A stretch of 64,000 bases of DNA from Pleurodeles waltl (Eukaryota; Chordata; Amphibia; Caudata; Salamandridae): contig NC_090447.1 of NCBI RefSeq assembly GCF_031143425.1, positions 22,479,426 through 22,543,425 on the forward strand, read 5' to 3'. Below are positions 23,221-32,145 of the stretch, piece after piece. Each line of letters opens with the position of its first letter. Position 1 is the stretch's first letter. The position numbers were made by a program, and so were the translations under genes. The notes beneath the pieces are model-generated. The model saw nothing but the letters and a program-made list of their open reading frames with translations. It did no database searches and had not been told where the DNA came from.

Positions 23221-23790
23221 TGTTACTTACATATCCAGTGACACATTTACAGAGGAAATGGTACACTCACTCAGATATGCACGCAAGTGCTGGCACAACC
23301 AAGTCAGCCATCCAGCCAAGAAGCCCTTTAAACTAGGGGTGGGTGACAATCTGTTCCGCCGGAGGAATTTGCGAAGGTTTGCCCACTCCGCGCTCAAGTG
23401 GAGTGCGAGTTCTGCAAAAGCCTCAACTATGCCAAGTAGCAGAGTTTATCGCAGACCCATAATTTATAATGCTCCCTTAACATGTTGCAGGACCATTCTG
23501 CTGTGTGCAAGGTGGAGTGAGCTCAGCATCTTCAGCCCCTTGTGGCCATGGTTGCGGTACAGGGTGAACAGTCCCTAGCTCTAGTCTGCTGAGATCTGTG
23601 TCTGAACGCCTCTCCGTGCTTTGAAGAGCCTGCGCCTGTTTTGTATGCAAGGGAAATTGTTTGCCAGGCAAGTGGTGGCTGCAGGTGTGTACAGGCCCGC
23701 CTGAGCTTGGGATTTCACTTTGCACCTTACTGCTTCCTTTGAAAGTTTCCTTGACACTCATGGGAGCATTGTGGCCCCCAAAAGCCAGGA
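23221..23790. other. Repeat debris, then possible 5' UTR of the GABRB relic
   Basis: 23325-23420 contains a GC-rich phrase (CTGTTCCGCCGGAGGAATTTGCG) that looks like an interspersed repeat. From about 23480 to 23790 the sequence lacks repeat signatures and directly precedes the ATG of the GABA-A beta relic, so it may be relic 5' UTR. No promoter motif can be supported. Confidence 0.35.
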
Positions 23791-23967
23791 ATGTGGACAG
23801 CTTGGGAGCAACAGTATATCAGGATCTCATTTCCCCTCATAGTGGCCATGGTCTGCTGCGCAAAGAGGTGAGCAAGGTCAATGAGCCCAGCAACATGTCC
23901 TATGTGATGGAGACAGTGGACAGGCTGCTCAAAGGATTTCACATTTGCCTGAGGCCAAACTTTAGAG
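23791..23967 (+). pseudogene. GABRB1-like: Relic of GABA-A receptor beta-subunit exons 1 and 2 (GABRB1-like)
   Basis: From ATG at 23791 the frame reads MWTAWEQQ...[12 protein letters not shown], which resembles the signal peptide of GABRB1 (MWT..., SFP..., MVCCA). It reaches AAAGAG followed by a donor-like GTGAGC at 23868. Only about 8 bases later exon 2 begins: [19 protein letters not shown] (from 23880), ending at G23967 before a consensus donor GTAAGC. The exon-2 end matches the 92-bp exon 2 known for GABRB genes. Beta subunits form the GABA-gated chloride channel; this part is the signal peptide and first extracellular helix. Breakage: reading through exon 1 meets TGA at 23869-23871, and 8 bases are too few for an intron. 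The near-invariant YDIRLRPDFGG motif is [11 protein letters not shown], with four changes there besides K-to-M upstream. No exon 3 is seen downstream. I infer a pseudogene fragment; assignment to GABRB1 over other beta paralogues rests on the signal peptide and the NEPSNMSYV start. Confidence 0.78.
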
Positions 23968-24842
23968 GTAAGCAGATCTCTGTCAATCTGTCAGCCTGGC
24001 TAGGACACCAGTGATCTCCCTTTGCCCTGCGGGGCAGCTACAGGGTACTGTATGTGTATTGTATGGAATGCTCTGTGTGTGCTTGGTGTGGTGAGAAGTA
24101 CAGTCCACTAACGGCAGATCTAGTATGGCAGATTGTAGCTGCCCTGAGGACTTAGGCTGCGCGGGAAAGTTTCCACACTCATATGATATGCCGCCATATG
24201 CACATTGCTTGATTTTATTATCTCAGAGTTTAGCTCCCTTATATATTAGGAGACTGATGTCTCAGGTCAGCCCATTAATGAACACCCACTAGGGGTGTTC
24301 TGGGCGAGGACCCTGCAATTAAGAGATGCAGACACATCGAGTGACGTGTGAATGAAAAGTAATAAAAGAGCTGGGCGGCTCTGGCCCAGCAGAGAAATAA
24401 ATGTAGTGGTGAGTGATCTGCTGTTCTTTTCTGCTGTGCTGTCGGCCCTTATAGCGCGTGTTGCCGGGGGCTCCTAGTCCGTCCATCCTGCAGACCCCCC
24501 CCCAGACAAGGGTCACCATCTTTGCGTGCGGCCCTCGCCTAGCGTGCGCCTTCTTCCTCCGTGTGACCGCCGATGTGCATCTCTCCGTGCGGCCTCCTCC
24601 ACCGCACATCTTACCTTGAGGTTTGACACTGGCTGTTGACAGGGAGGTGTTTCCCTGCACCCCATGCTGCCTGCTTTGCTGCCCCCGGGAGACTCCTCAC
24701 TCAGCTGCCATCCCGTCTTTGATTGACGCTCCTCCACTCTGGCTCTCACCTGGTGCCCCAGCCACTAAGGGCCTGCCTAGCTCGCCAGTCTTCGAAGTCC
24801 TAGCCAGCAAGGGCCAGCTCAGCTCATTGGTCTTGTTTTTAA
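23968..24842. other. Sequence following the GABRB relic; no further exon seen
   Basis: It begins with the retained splice donor GTAAGC at 23968, so this may be a remnant of intron 2. I looked for the next exon of a beta subunit and did not find it. From about 24410 the sequence becomes GC-rich, with CCCCCCCCC at 24487-24495 and scattered CpGs to 24620. Open frames on both strands (for example minus 24319-24660) have no recognised product. Confidence 0.45.
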
Positions 24843-27270
24843 ATAAAAAATATGTACTTATTCATATTTGTACCTATTTTAAATAATATAATTTAACATT
24901 ATTATATAGGGGCTTCATTTTATTTCCCTTACCTCTATTATTTATTTGCAGTAACAGTGGTTGACCATGTGCGGTGCTAGACTCTTTTGTTTTGGTTATT
25001 GTAGGAAGCTGGCTCTCTCTACAGTGTACAAAAATGATGTGCACTGTGTGTAGAGTACGGGCAACCTCACCTTGGTTTACAGAGGTGAAAACTAGACCAC
25101 CTAACGATCTACTTAGTAGCTGGTCGAGCAGTTAGGCTAATCTTGGATATTTGCTAAACATTTGTTGTACTCACAGTATCAATAAAACAGACACATGCAT
25201 TCAAAAGAATAACTCAAGACCAATTTTTAAAATTGCTTCAGATGTTTATAAATTTTTTAAGACCAAGATCATAAAAATTGGGCAAGTACTTTTTAAGTTA
25301 GGATTTTAGTTTAGTAAGTGTCTTGTTTCTGTGTGTAATTGCGCACCATATGAATAGAAGGGAGAAAACTTTAAAAATGCATATAAAATCAGGCAATGTA
25401 TTTACAAATGTCTCCTTTCATTTGCAGGTCAAAGTCATTAGTGGGCTCTATGGACCAGCTGGAGAAGTTCGGGCGATTCCCAGTTTCCACCGGAACAGCT
25501 ATGGAAAGTCTTTGGAGCTGGCACAGGATCACTGCGGGGTACCACTTGGAAAAGCACTGCACAGGTGGACGTAAAGATGAGTCCGGTAGGTCCCCTTGAA
25601 GTGTCAAGGTCGCAAGGGGTAAGGGACCCTTAGAACACAGCTGAATGTTCAGTGAAAGAGCCAGGGAGGCCCGGTGCAGGGCAAATTGGTGAGCCAAGAG
25701 CTGCCCGCAAAGGTGCCCTTTGAAGCAGGAGGTAGGTCACTTTGCGGATTGCTTGAAGGTCAGCAGGGATACTGTGAGTGGGTGACTCTGGTGTTTTCTG
25801 AAGTCCCTTGACTGGGGCTTCCTCCTGGTCCTTTTGGAGGAGTCCAGAGTGGACTGTCCTTTTGGGTGTCCGATGATGGGGGTCCAGTAACACTGACTAT
25901 TGCATGGTTCAACCACTGGAGGCCGCAGTGGCACCAAACTAGGCAGGCTTGCAGGATTTGTCCTCTAGGTCTGTCGGGTGAAATTTAGTCTAGCCGCAGA
26001 GTCATTAGTCAGAAGCCAGTCAGTGAACTGGACTTCAATAGCTTTTGGGTCTTTGTTGCAAAAAAATGATGCCTTCACTCTGGAGGGAGATCTTTGGCAA
26101 TTTTCAGAAGAGTGGAGGTCCTATGGGGGTTTGTAGAGTCCATCTGATGTCAAGCCTTGGGTCTTCTTTGGAATCTGATCTGCAGGTCTAGGGGTGCCCA
26201 CTAAATACTGTATTTAGTGGACATTTAGGGGAGTACCTAGTCACTTCCCTTTTCCTGATTGGCTATTTTCCTACCATGCAAGATGGAGGAAAATGAAATG
26301 GAGGCATCACCTTGCATGCAATGCCTTAGGAGTGGTGTAAGCTGGGGGTGGCCACTCTTCCTATCCTTTGGAAATTTTCCTGCTGTTGCTCCTGCCAAAT
26401 GTGGGGGTTTGCAATGTGTTGGCCATCTGATGCTAGCAGCATGCCTGGGTCTAGTTTCAAAGGCGGTAAATCCTTTGAAGCTCGCTAGCAGGGCAGTGCA
26501 CATACCTGGGGGAGGAGGTGTAACACCTCCATCCAGGATGGGCTTTGTTCCTGGACCCAGAGATCATGAGCTCTCACCCCAGGGTTCCAGAGTTATGTCT
26601 GGTGGTGGCAGGCTGGTAGTGACTGGCCAGCAACAATGGCAGGGTTAGTTAGCTTTGCAGGGGTCATCTCAAAGGTGGCTCCTGGGTAAAATTTGCAATA
26701 CATCCAATATTGGTACCAGTTTGGATTTATCATTCTGAGTTGTGTGATGCCAAACAACCCAGAGTTCAGAGTGGCCATCATGTAGCTGTGAAACTCGTAC
26801 TGACCAGTGTCCAGCACATGCATTTAAAATGGCTGCTTTGTTCACTTACTATGTCCTAGGTTTGGCAAGGAGACTGTAGGGCCATAATGATCAAGCATCT
26901 ATGCCCACACATACAGCATAGTACACCCTGCCTTAGGGCTGGAAGAACTGCCAAAGGGGTGACTTACCTATATTGCATGCAGTGTATTGTGGACAGGGCA
27001 CACAGGCTGTTTGCTAAGTCGAGTTTGCATTTTAGGATTGCACCAGGAGACCCAGCCTGCAATAGCAGTGCTGGGTGCATCTGGATGCATGGCCCCTGAG
27101 GGTGGCACAATCTGTGCTGCTGCCCTCAGAGGCCTACCCTTAGCACCCTATGACCTGGGTACCTAAGTATCATTTTCTAGGGACTTATAGTGGCAGCAAA
27201 AGGTGTTGCTAATTGTATCATTATCTTTGCAATTGTAGGGAAAGAACACTGGCACTGGGGACCTGGTTAG
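24843..27270 (-). mobile_element. Family-B LTR plus shared 5' flank, copy 1
   Basis: The LTR starts TGTAGGAAGCTGGC at 25000 and runs antisense to about 27270 or slightly beyond; its far terminus is not clear. The preceding ~155 bp (AAATATGTACTTATTC...GGTGCTAGACTC...GGTTAT) is also present, in the same position, before the copy at 46395. The two blocks are therefore more than independent insertions of one LTR. Conserved family blocks include CCCTGCCTTAGGGCTGGAA near 26930 and CACTGGCACTGGGGACCTGG near 27250. Non-coding. Confidence 0.75.
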
Positions 27271-28400
27271 CAGGATCCAAGTGCACTCCAGTCCAAGTGG
27301 CACCCAGAAACCAGGCAAAAAGTGTCTGGGGGTGGGTGTACTGCAACAGGGTGCCAGTTTGTTTTTAGTGGTGACTTTCACTCAGATTTTGTGAATAAAC
27401 CAAAAGTTATAAACTCAGTCACAAATGTAAATTACTTGAACACTTAAGTTACCTTTCTGAATCAGGCCCAACATGTTTAAGGCTGAGGCTACCTTCTTTT
27501 GTTGAAAAATGGAACAAGATAAAATCCACCCCACAAAACTGACATTGTCAAACAACACACGGATTTGATCAGAATATTAAGAAGATCAAGCTTTCAATTC
27601 CAACAACTTGAATGAACTATCCAGCCCATAAGAGCAATACAATCCCTTATTAGTGTCCAGCGACAAGCTCAGAAGATCTGAACAGTTTCCTGTTAGTAAC
27701 TCATCACCTCCTAAGCAGAGATCCTTGAAAGCTACATTTCAACACAATTCAAACATTTCAATAATTACCACAACTTACTTGACAATCAGCAGTCTGTATC
27801 TAGCACAGGACAGTTATTCTCCAAACCATGGGTGACACTCTATGCTTACTGGACAATGGAGACTCTTATCTACTCATCTCCTTGTTTCATCCGCATTTGT
27901 CCTATAAGCAGCTTTGGACAAAGTCAATCACAACACCCTATGCAACACATCCAAGGACAGAATGGAGATAAACAGGGCAATGCTGAGATAGTTTTTGTCA
28001 TACCTGATGAATCAATCTCATCATCAAATAAAGTTGAATAAGACCTTGTCAGACCAACAATGAGATGGTGTTCCTTACAGTTTTACTTTACCTCCAATCC
28101 TTTTCAATTCCTGCAACCCCTGCTGACTCTCCAAAAAGACTCACCCACCTTGTCTCATCTCTCTGCAGAGAGTACATAGCTACGCTTAAATATGTCCTCT
28201 TTAGAGGATATTTTTCACTTCTAGGACAAACTCTAAAAGGCTCCTAATACTGTATGCCAACATCTAGTACCTGAATCGAAATCGTGTGAACCCTGACCTC
28301 CTTCTAATCTCCAATATTCAGAGCTCGACTTCTGTGCAATGGTGGCTGAACTCGCTAAATATACTAGACTGCGAACGTAGAATGATTGAATGCACTGAGG
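27271..28400. other. Non-coding stretch, no feature recognised
   Basis: About 1.1 kb, AT-rich after 27400. Several plus-strand frames of about 60-70 codons occur without recognisable motifs or a conserved order. No element boundary could be fixed. Confidence 0.4.
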
Positions 28401-28464
28401 GGCTTATTTATGAGCCAGTTTGTGTCAATGTTGCACCAGGTAACATGATGCAGGTGTTATGCAA

Positions 28465-29112
28465 ACCTTACATGTGATTTATGAAGCCTGTAAGGTGACT
28501 TTGCATGACCCAGAGTAGCTCCATAAATCTGGAGTAAGGCAATGCAGCTCGAATCAGTGTTGTCTTACTCTGGGAAGGTGTTCCATGGGCATTGCGTGGC
28601 TGTTCCAATGCAACTCCCACCGTTTTTAATGCATACCCAGATTTACCAGAACTGGTGGACCTGGGAATGTGTCAAAAATATATGCCATCCCAGGAGAGGC
28701 GTGTTGAGGAGAAATATCTTTATTTCTCCTCATTACTTCCTCTTTGTGTGTGCAGCACACATAGAAAGAGGACTATACCTCTCAGGATTGTTTTTGTGCA
28801 GGAAGGTATCCCTTCCTGCACAAAAACAATCCTTCATGACATGCAGGCACACTTGCACAGAAAGTAAAGAGGAGAAATAAATATATTTTTCCTTGTTGTG
28901 CATCTTTTTGGTACTTTCCCAGGTTTACCTAGTAAAGCTGGGAATGCGTCACAGTTACTGGGAGCTGCGTGGGAACACCCACACAATGCTCATGGTACGG
29001 CTTCCCACGGCAGAGTAAGGCAAACCAGCGATTTGCATTGTATTGCTTTACTCCGGATTTATGGAGCCACTCAGGGCCATGCAAAGTGGCCTTGCATGGC
29101 TTCATAAATCTC
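28465..29112. mobile_element. Foldback (snapback) element with perfect central hairpin
   Basis: The two halves are imperfect inverted copies. GATTTATGAAGCCTG...CCATAAATCTGGAGTAAGG at the left pairs with CTTTACTCCGGATTTATGG...GGCTTCATAAATC at the right. At the centre AGGATTGTTTTTGTGCAGG and AGG (28784-28806) pair perfectly with 28811-28833 around a 4-base loop, TATC. The arms are about 300 bp. Related elements are at 43640-44265, 44290-44580 and 45340-45770. No coding capacity. Confidence 0.8.
28784..28833. repeat. Perfect 23-bp hairpin
   Basis: Arms 28784-28806 and 28811-28833 are exact reverse complements with loop TATC. The stem contains TTTTTGTGCAGGAAGG. It is the conserved core of the foldback family. 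Confidence 0.92.
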
Positions 29113-29115
29113 ATT

Positions 29116-30074
29116 TGGGCCTAGGGATGCCATGGCCCACCCACAGCATTGCTGTTATTCGCTGTGGTTGCTAAGTTGGTACTTCAAATCTCATTGTTTT
29201 TAAACTTAGAATACAAACCACTCATTCCCAAAAGCAGGCCAAACCCCTTGATTTTCAAAATCAAAATGCTTCCATTTCAAAAGATAAATGTATTGCAATT
29301 AATTCATTGAAATGTTTTGCCTGCCAGTGTCCTTTATTTTGTTTTGTCACAGTGGATCAACAGGTGTTCAGGGCACAGACAACATCAAAGTCTGTGCAAG
29401 GGAGGGGTCCAGAGTCCAGGAAAAGAGTGCAGCGGGTGCAGTGTCTCCGTAGCTGAGACAACTGCTGGCTGTGTGTGTTGGTTAGTGACATCCACTGAAG
29501 CAAGGAGAAGTAATGGCACACAAAGTGAAATTGCTGAGGGCACAAGGGTGAAGAATGCTCCTGGACGAGGGCAGCCTCATGTGTGCATACCTGCCAAATC
29601 ACCCGCGTTGAGTCAGCCAAGTATCTTAAAGGAATGACACCCAAAGTGACAGTGCTGAGAGCAGAAGGGTGAAGAACGTCCCTGGGTGCTGGGAAGCAGC
29701 CTTGTGTGTGCATATCACTCACATCACCTACATTGAATCAGACAAGTATCATTAAAGGATTAAAGGAATAACACACAAAGTGAAAGTGCTGGGAGCTGAA
29801 GGCTGGGAGGCAGCTTGTGTGCACATACCTGTCAAATCACCTGCATTCAGTGAATCTCCTCTCCAGCCGGGCAGCATGCAAATGACCACAGCACACACAG
29901 AGCTCTGTAGTGCATGTCTTTATTCTTCAGAATGCAACCGTTAACTGCTATATATGCACTGCATCACAAACTTTATTAACCACACCCGGACACTTCCAAA
30001 CAATTATGTCATTCTTCTACAGAGTCCATCAGGGACCAGAAGGGTTACACTATATATTTTTACAAGACACCACA
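29116..30074 (-). mobile_element. 3' LTR of the Ty3/Gypsy element
   Basis: On the minus strand it starts TGTGGTGTCTTGTAAAAAT just after a purine-rich tract (AGAGCGGGAAA, plus-strand 30075-30085), the expected polypurine primer next to a 3' LTR. It runs to about 29116 (plus-strand TGGGCCTAGGGATGCC). A homologous LTR lies at 52842-53832. The middle (29512-29870) holds about three tandem ~120-130-bp units, each with CACAAAGTGAAAGTGCTG-like and AAATCACC-like phrases. It lies directly downstream (minus-strand sense) of the pol remnants, supporting the assignment. Confidence 0.75.
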
Positions 30075-30137
30075 TTTCCCGCTCTGTTTAATAAAAAGTA
30101 TACATATTACACATATACATCATAGTTCCTCAAGGAG

Positions 30138-30488
30138 TCATCGAGGTGCTTGAAATAGTCTTCCAGATCTTCTTGTATGAGGCTGATGAAGCGGAGGAGC
30201 GGGGCCTGCCTCAGGCACCAGGGGTACAGAGGTAGGAGGTAGGCTTTCCAGACTTTTCAGTGGGCTGGTCTCACTTCTGACATTTGGAGCCGACGAACAT
30301 CGAGGTAGGTGTTTAAACTGTGGCAAATCTCTTGTGATGGACTGGCCAAGATGTTGAGCGGTCATCATATGTCCGTTGCTTGTCACAACCATCAAGGGTT
30401 CAGCATCAAATGGAGCATCAGACTTGCATTTCTGTTTTTGCTTGACCAGAGTCCGATCTCCTACCTTAAAACTGTTTCCGGAGCACAT
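30138..30488 (-). pseudogene. Gypsy pol C-terminal tail
   Basis: The frame begins near FKVGDRTLVKQKQKCKSDAP and continues with FDAEPLMVVTSNGHMMTAQ, resembling the small post-core module at the end of Ty3/Gypsy integrases, then a Pro/Ser-rich end with RRSGR. In these elements this region helps target and bind DNA. It is open here, but its start relative to the core is displaced. Confidence 0.7.
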
Positions 30489-30499
30489 CAGCGATTATC

Positions 30500-31023
30500 A
30501 AAATACGTCTTCATTCTGGACTTGAGCAAGGAATCCATCATATGGATATCTTCCACATCTGTCGACCTATGAGTGGTCCATTGCATGAAGGGCTGAACAC
30601 AGAGCCGATTTGAGATCACTTCCTTCCAGCGCAGCATGCTGACCTACTTTTTTTAGGGTTTGCATGAAGAGTTCAACAATTCTCTTGGCCTATGACCACA
30701 AGAGGATACTTTTCTGATTTTTGAAATTGATGTTAGTGAGAAACTCTTTGAACTCTAGGCTGTTGACTTGTTGGCCATTGTAAGACTTAATAATGGAGAG
30801 GACACTACATGTTGCAAAAAACTTAATTTAATGTCCCAATGACTTTGTCATATGTGGTTGATGACAGGTCTTCCACCAGGGGAAATCGAGAGTAGTCATC
30901 AACAACTCCCACTAGATGATTCCCCTTGTTAATGGGTCCAAAGAAATCAACTGCAATCCTCTCCCATTCCTGCTTTGGGAGAGCAGATATAACTAATGGG
31001 AGTAGCGTTGTTTTGCCAGACAA
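30500..31023 (-). pseudogene. Gypsy integrase core remnant
   Basis: EWERIAVDFFGPINKGNHL followed by VGVVDDYSRFPLVEDL gives the first Asp (VDFFGP) and the conserved VDDYSRF block of the retroviral-type integrase fold. Downstream, in shifted frames with stops at about 30827 and 30690, come LEFKEFLT-like and VELFMQTLKKVGQ-like blocks, with the Glu of IVELF in the right place. It normally joins cDNA to host DNA. It is broken by at least two frame changes. Confidence 0.8.
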
Positions 31024-31047
31024 GGGATTGCAAAAACGACAGGCCTT

Positions 31048-31329
31048 TTATTCTCTTTCAAATCTTTTGTCAAGGTGAGGAAAAAACACTCTGTCTCGAA
31101 GAGCTCTTTTGGTGGCCACAATGCCACAATGACACTCATGGGCTAGTTCAATGACTTGTCGTTGCAGACTATCTTGAATGACAATTCTGGAACCTTGTAA
31201 CATGATGTGTTCTTGTGTGACAGAGAGTTCTTCACTCACATTTTTGAACTTTTGGTATTCAAAGTCATCGTAAGAGGTTAAGTGTGTTTCTTTCCGTATT
31301 CCTGGGTTATAATGTCTTTGAGAAAACAA
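31048..31329 (-). pseudogene. Gypsy integrase zinc-binding (HHCC) region
   Basis: The tail of this frame reads VIELAHECHCGIVATKRALR followed by FFPHLDKRFERE, the usual position of the HHCC zinc finger (H-x-G-x-x-x-T...). The expected Cys pair near the end is altered (frame ends FERE; CxxC is not visible), so it is probably degraded. It lies between RNase H and the integrase core, as expected. Confidence 0.75.
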
Positions 31330-31423
31330 ATATCTTGATCTGCATTTGTAGCAGCAATAATTTGCTCCACTGAAAGAACTGCAGGTATCCTTGATTTTGC
31401 TATAAAGTTAACATAGATTTCAG

Positions 31424-31651
31424 TCACTTTAGATGTTGTACTGTGACACTGCACAACATCTCATCAGCAGAATTCTTATCTTTCCCTGGACTATACACAA
31501 TACTGTAATCATACTCTTGCAATTGCAAAATCCAACTCTCGATGTAAAGGGGCATCTTGGTTTTCAGATTCCCAAAAATAGTAAAGAAAGCTTGGTTGTC
31601 AGTGACAAGGGTGAAGTGTTTCCGTATCGAAACACACAGGTGTGTTCCCAA
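31424..31651 (-). pseudogene. Gypsy RNase H remnant
   Basis: The frame contains HFTLVTDNQAF (the Asp of TD is catalytic), PLYIESWILQLQEYDYSIVY and SPGKDKNSADEML, which match the C-terminal half of Ty3/Gypsy RNase H (TDHKPL..., LQ.YDF.I.Y.PGK.N.AD). It would degrade RNA in the RNA-DNA hybrid. The 5' part (31700-31990) is separated by a stop near 31777. Confidence 0.82.
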
Positions 31652-31776
31652 GCCTACACCACAGCTTGCATCAGACTCCGGCTCACATAAGCCACAATTT
31701 GCCTTTGATCATTGTTGTCTCTACTGTGCTGGGCAAGGATCACACCCAACCCCACTGGGATAGCATCTACTGCAAT

Positions 31777-32140
31777 CTAAATATGATTTTGTGGATCACA
31801 AAAAGCCAGTAGTAGCAAACTCAGTTGCATGTTTGATTTTCTCAAAGCTTTGGTCCATTCACGCAACCACTTGAACACAGCATTCTTTTTTGTCAATTCT
31901 GTCATTGGGGCACTGACTGTGGCAAATGTACGAATACACCTGTAACAGCAACTGGCCATGCCAAGGAACGATTGAACAATGGTCACATCTTGTGATGGAG
32001 TAGGGGATTACAAGGTGTGTACTTTAGCTGGATCTGGTGTCATACCATTTTCAGAGAAAATATACAGCAAAAACTTGAGTTTAGTTTTTTTGAAACTCAT
32101 TCTTTTCTGCTTTCTATGTAAGATCGCCATCAACTAGCAA
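31777..32140 (-). pseudogene. Gypsy RT C-terminal part and connection
   Basis: On the minus strand, KLKFLLYIFSENGMTPDPAK (just before 32000) matches the conserved F-L-G-x-x-x-S-x-x-G-x-x-x-D-P block after the RT palm. SFLGMASCCYRCIRTFATVS then matches the FLG...YYR.FI..FA segment. The upstream RT continues at 35022 beyond the nested LTR; together they confirm the interruption. Confidence 0.8.
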
Positions 32141-32145
32141 GCGGC

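Noticed and set aside
23661..24014. 117-codon frame as an intact short gene
   Set aside because: Only the part from about 23880 to 23967 resembles a protein (GABRB exon 2); the rest is upstream non-coding sequence and intron read-through past a splice donor.
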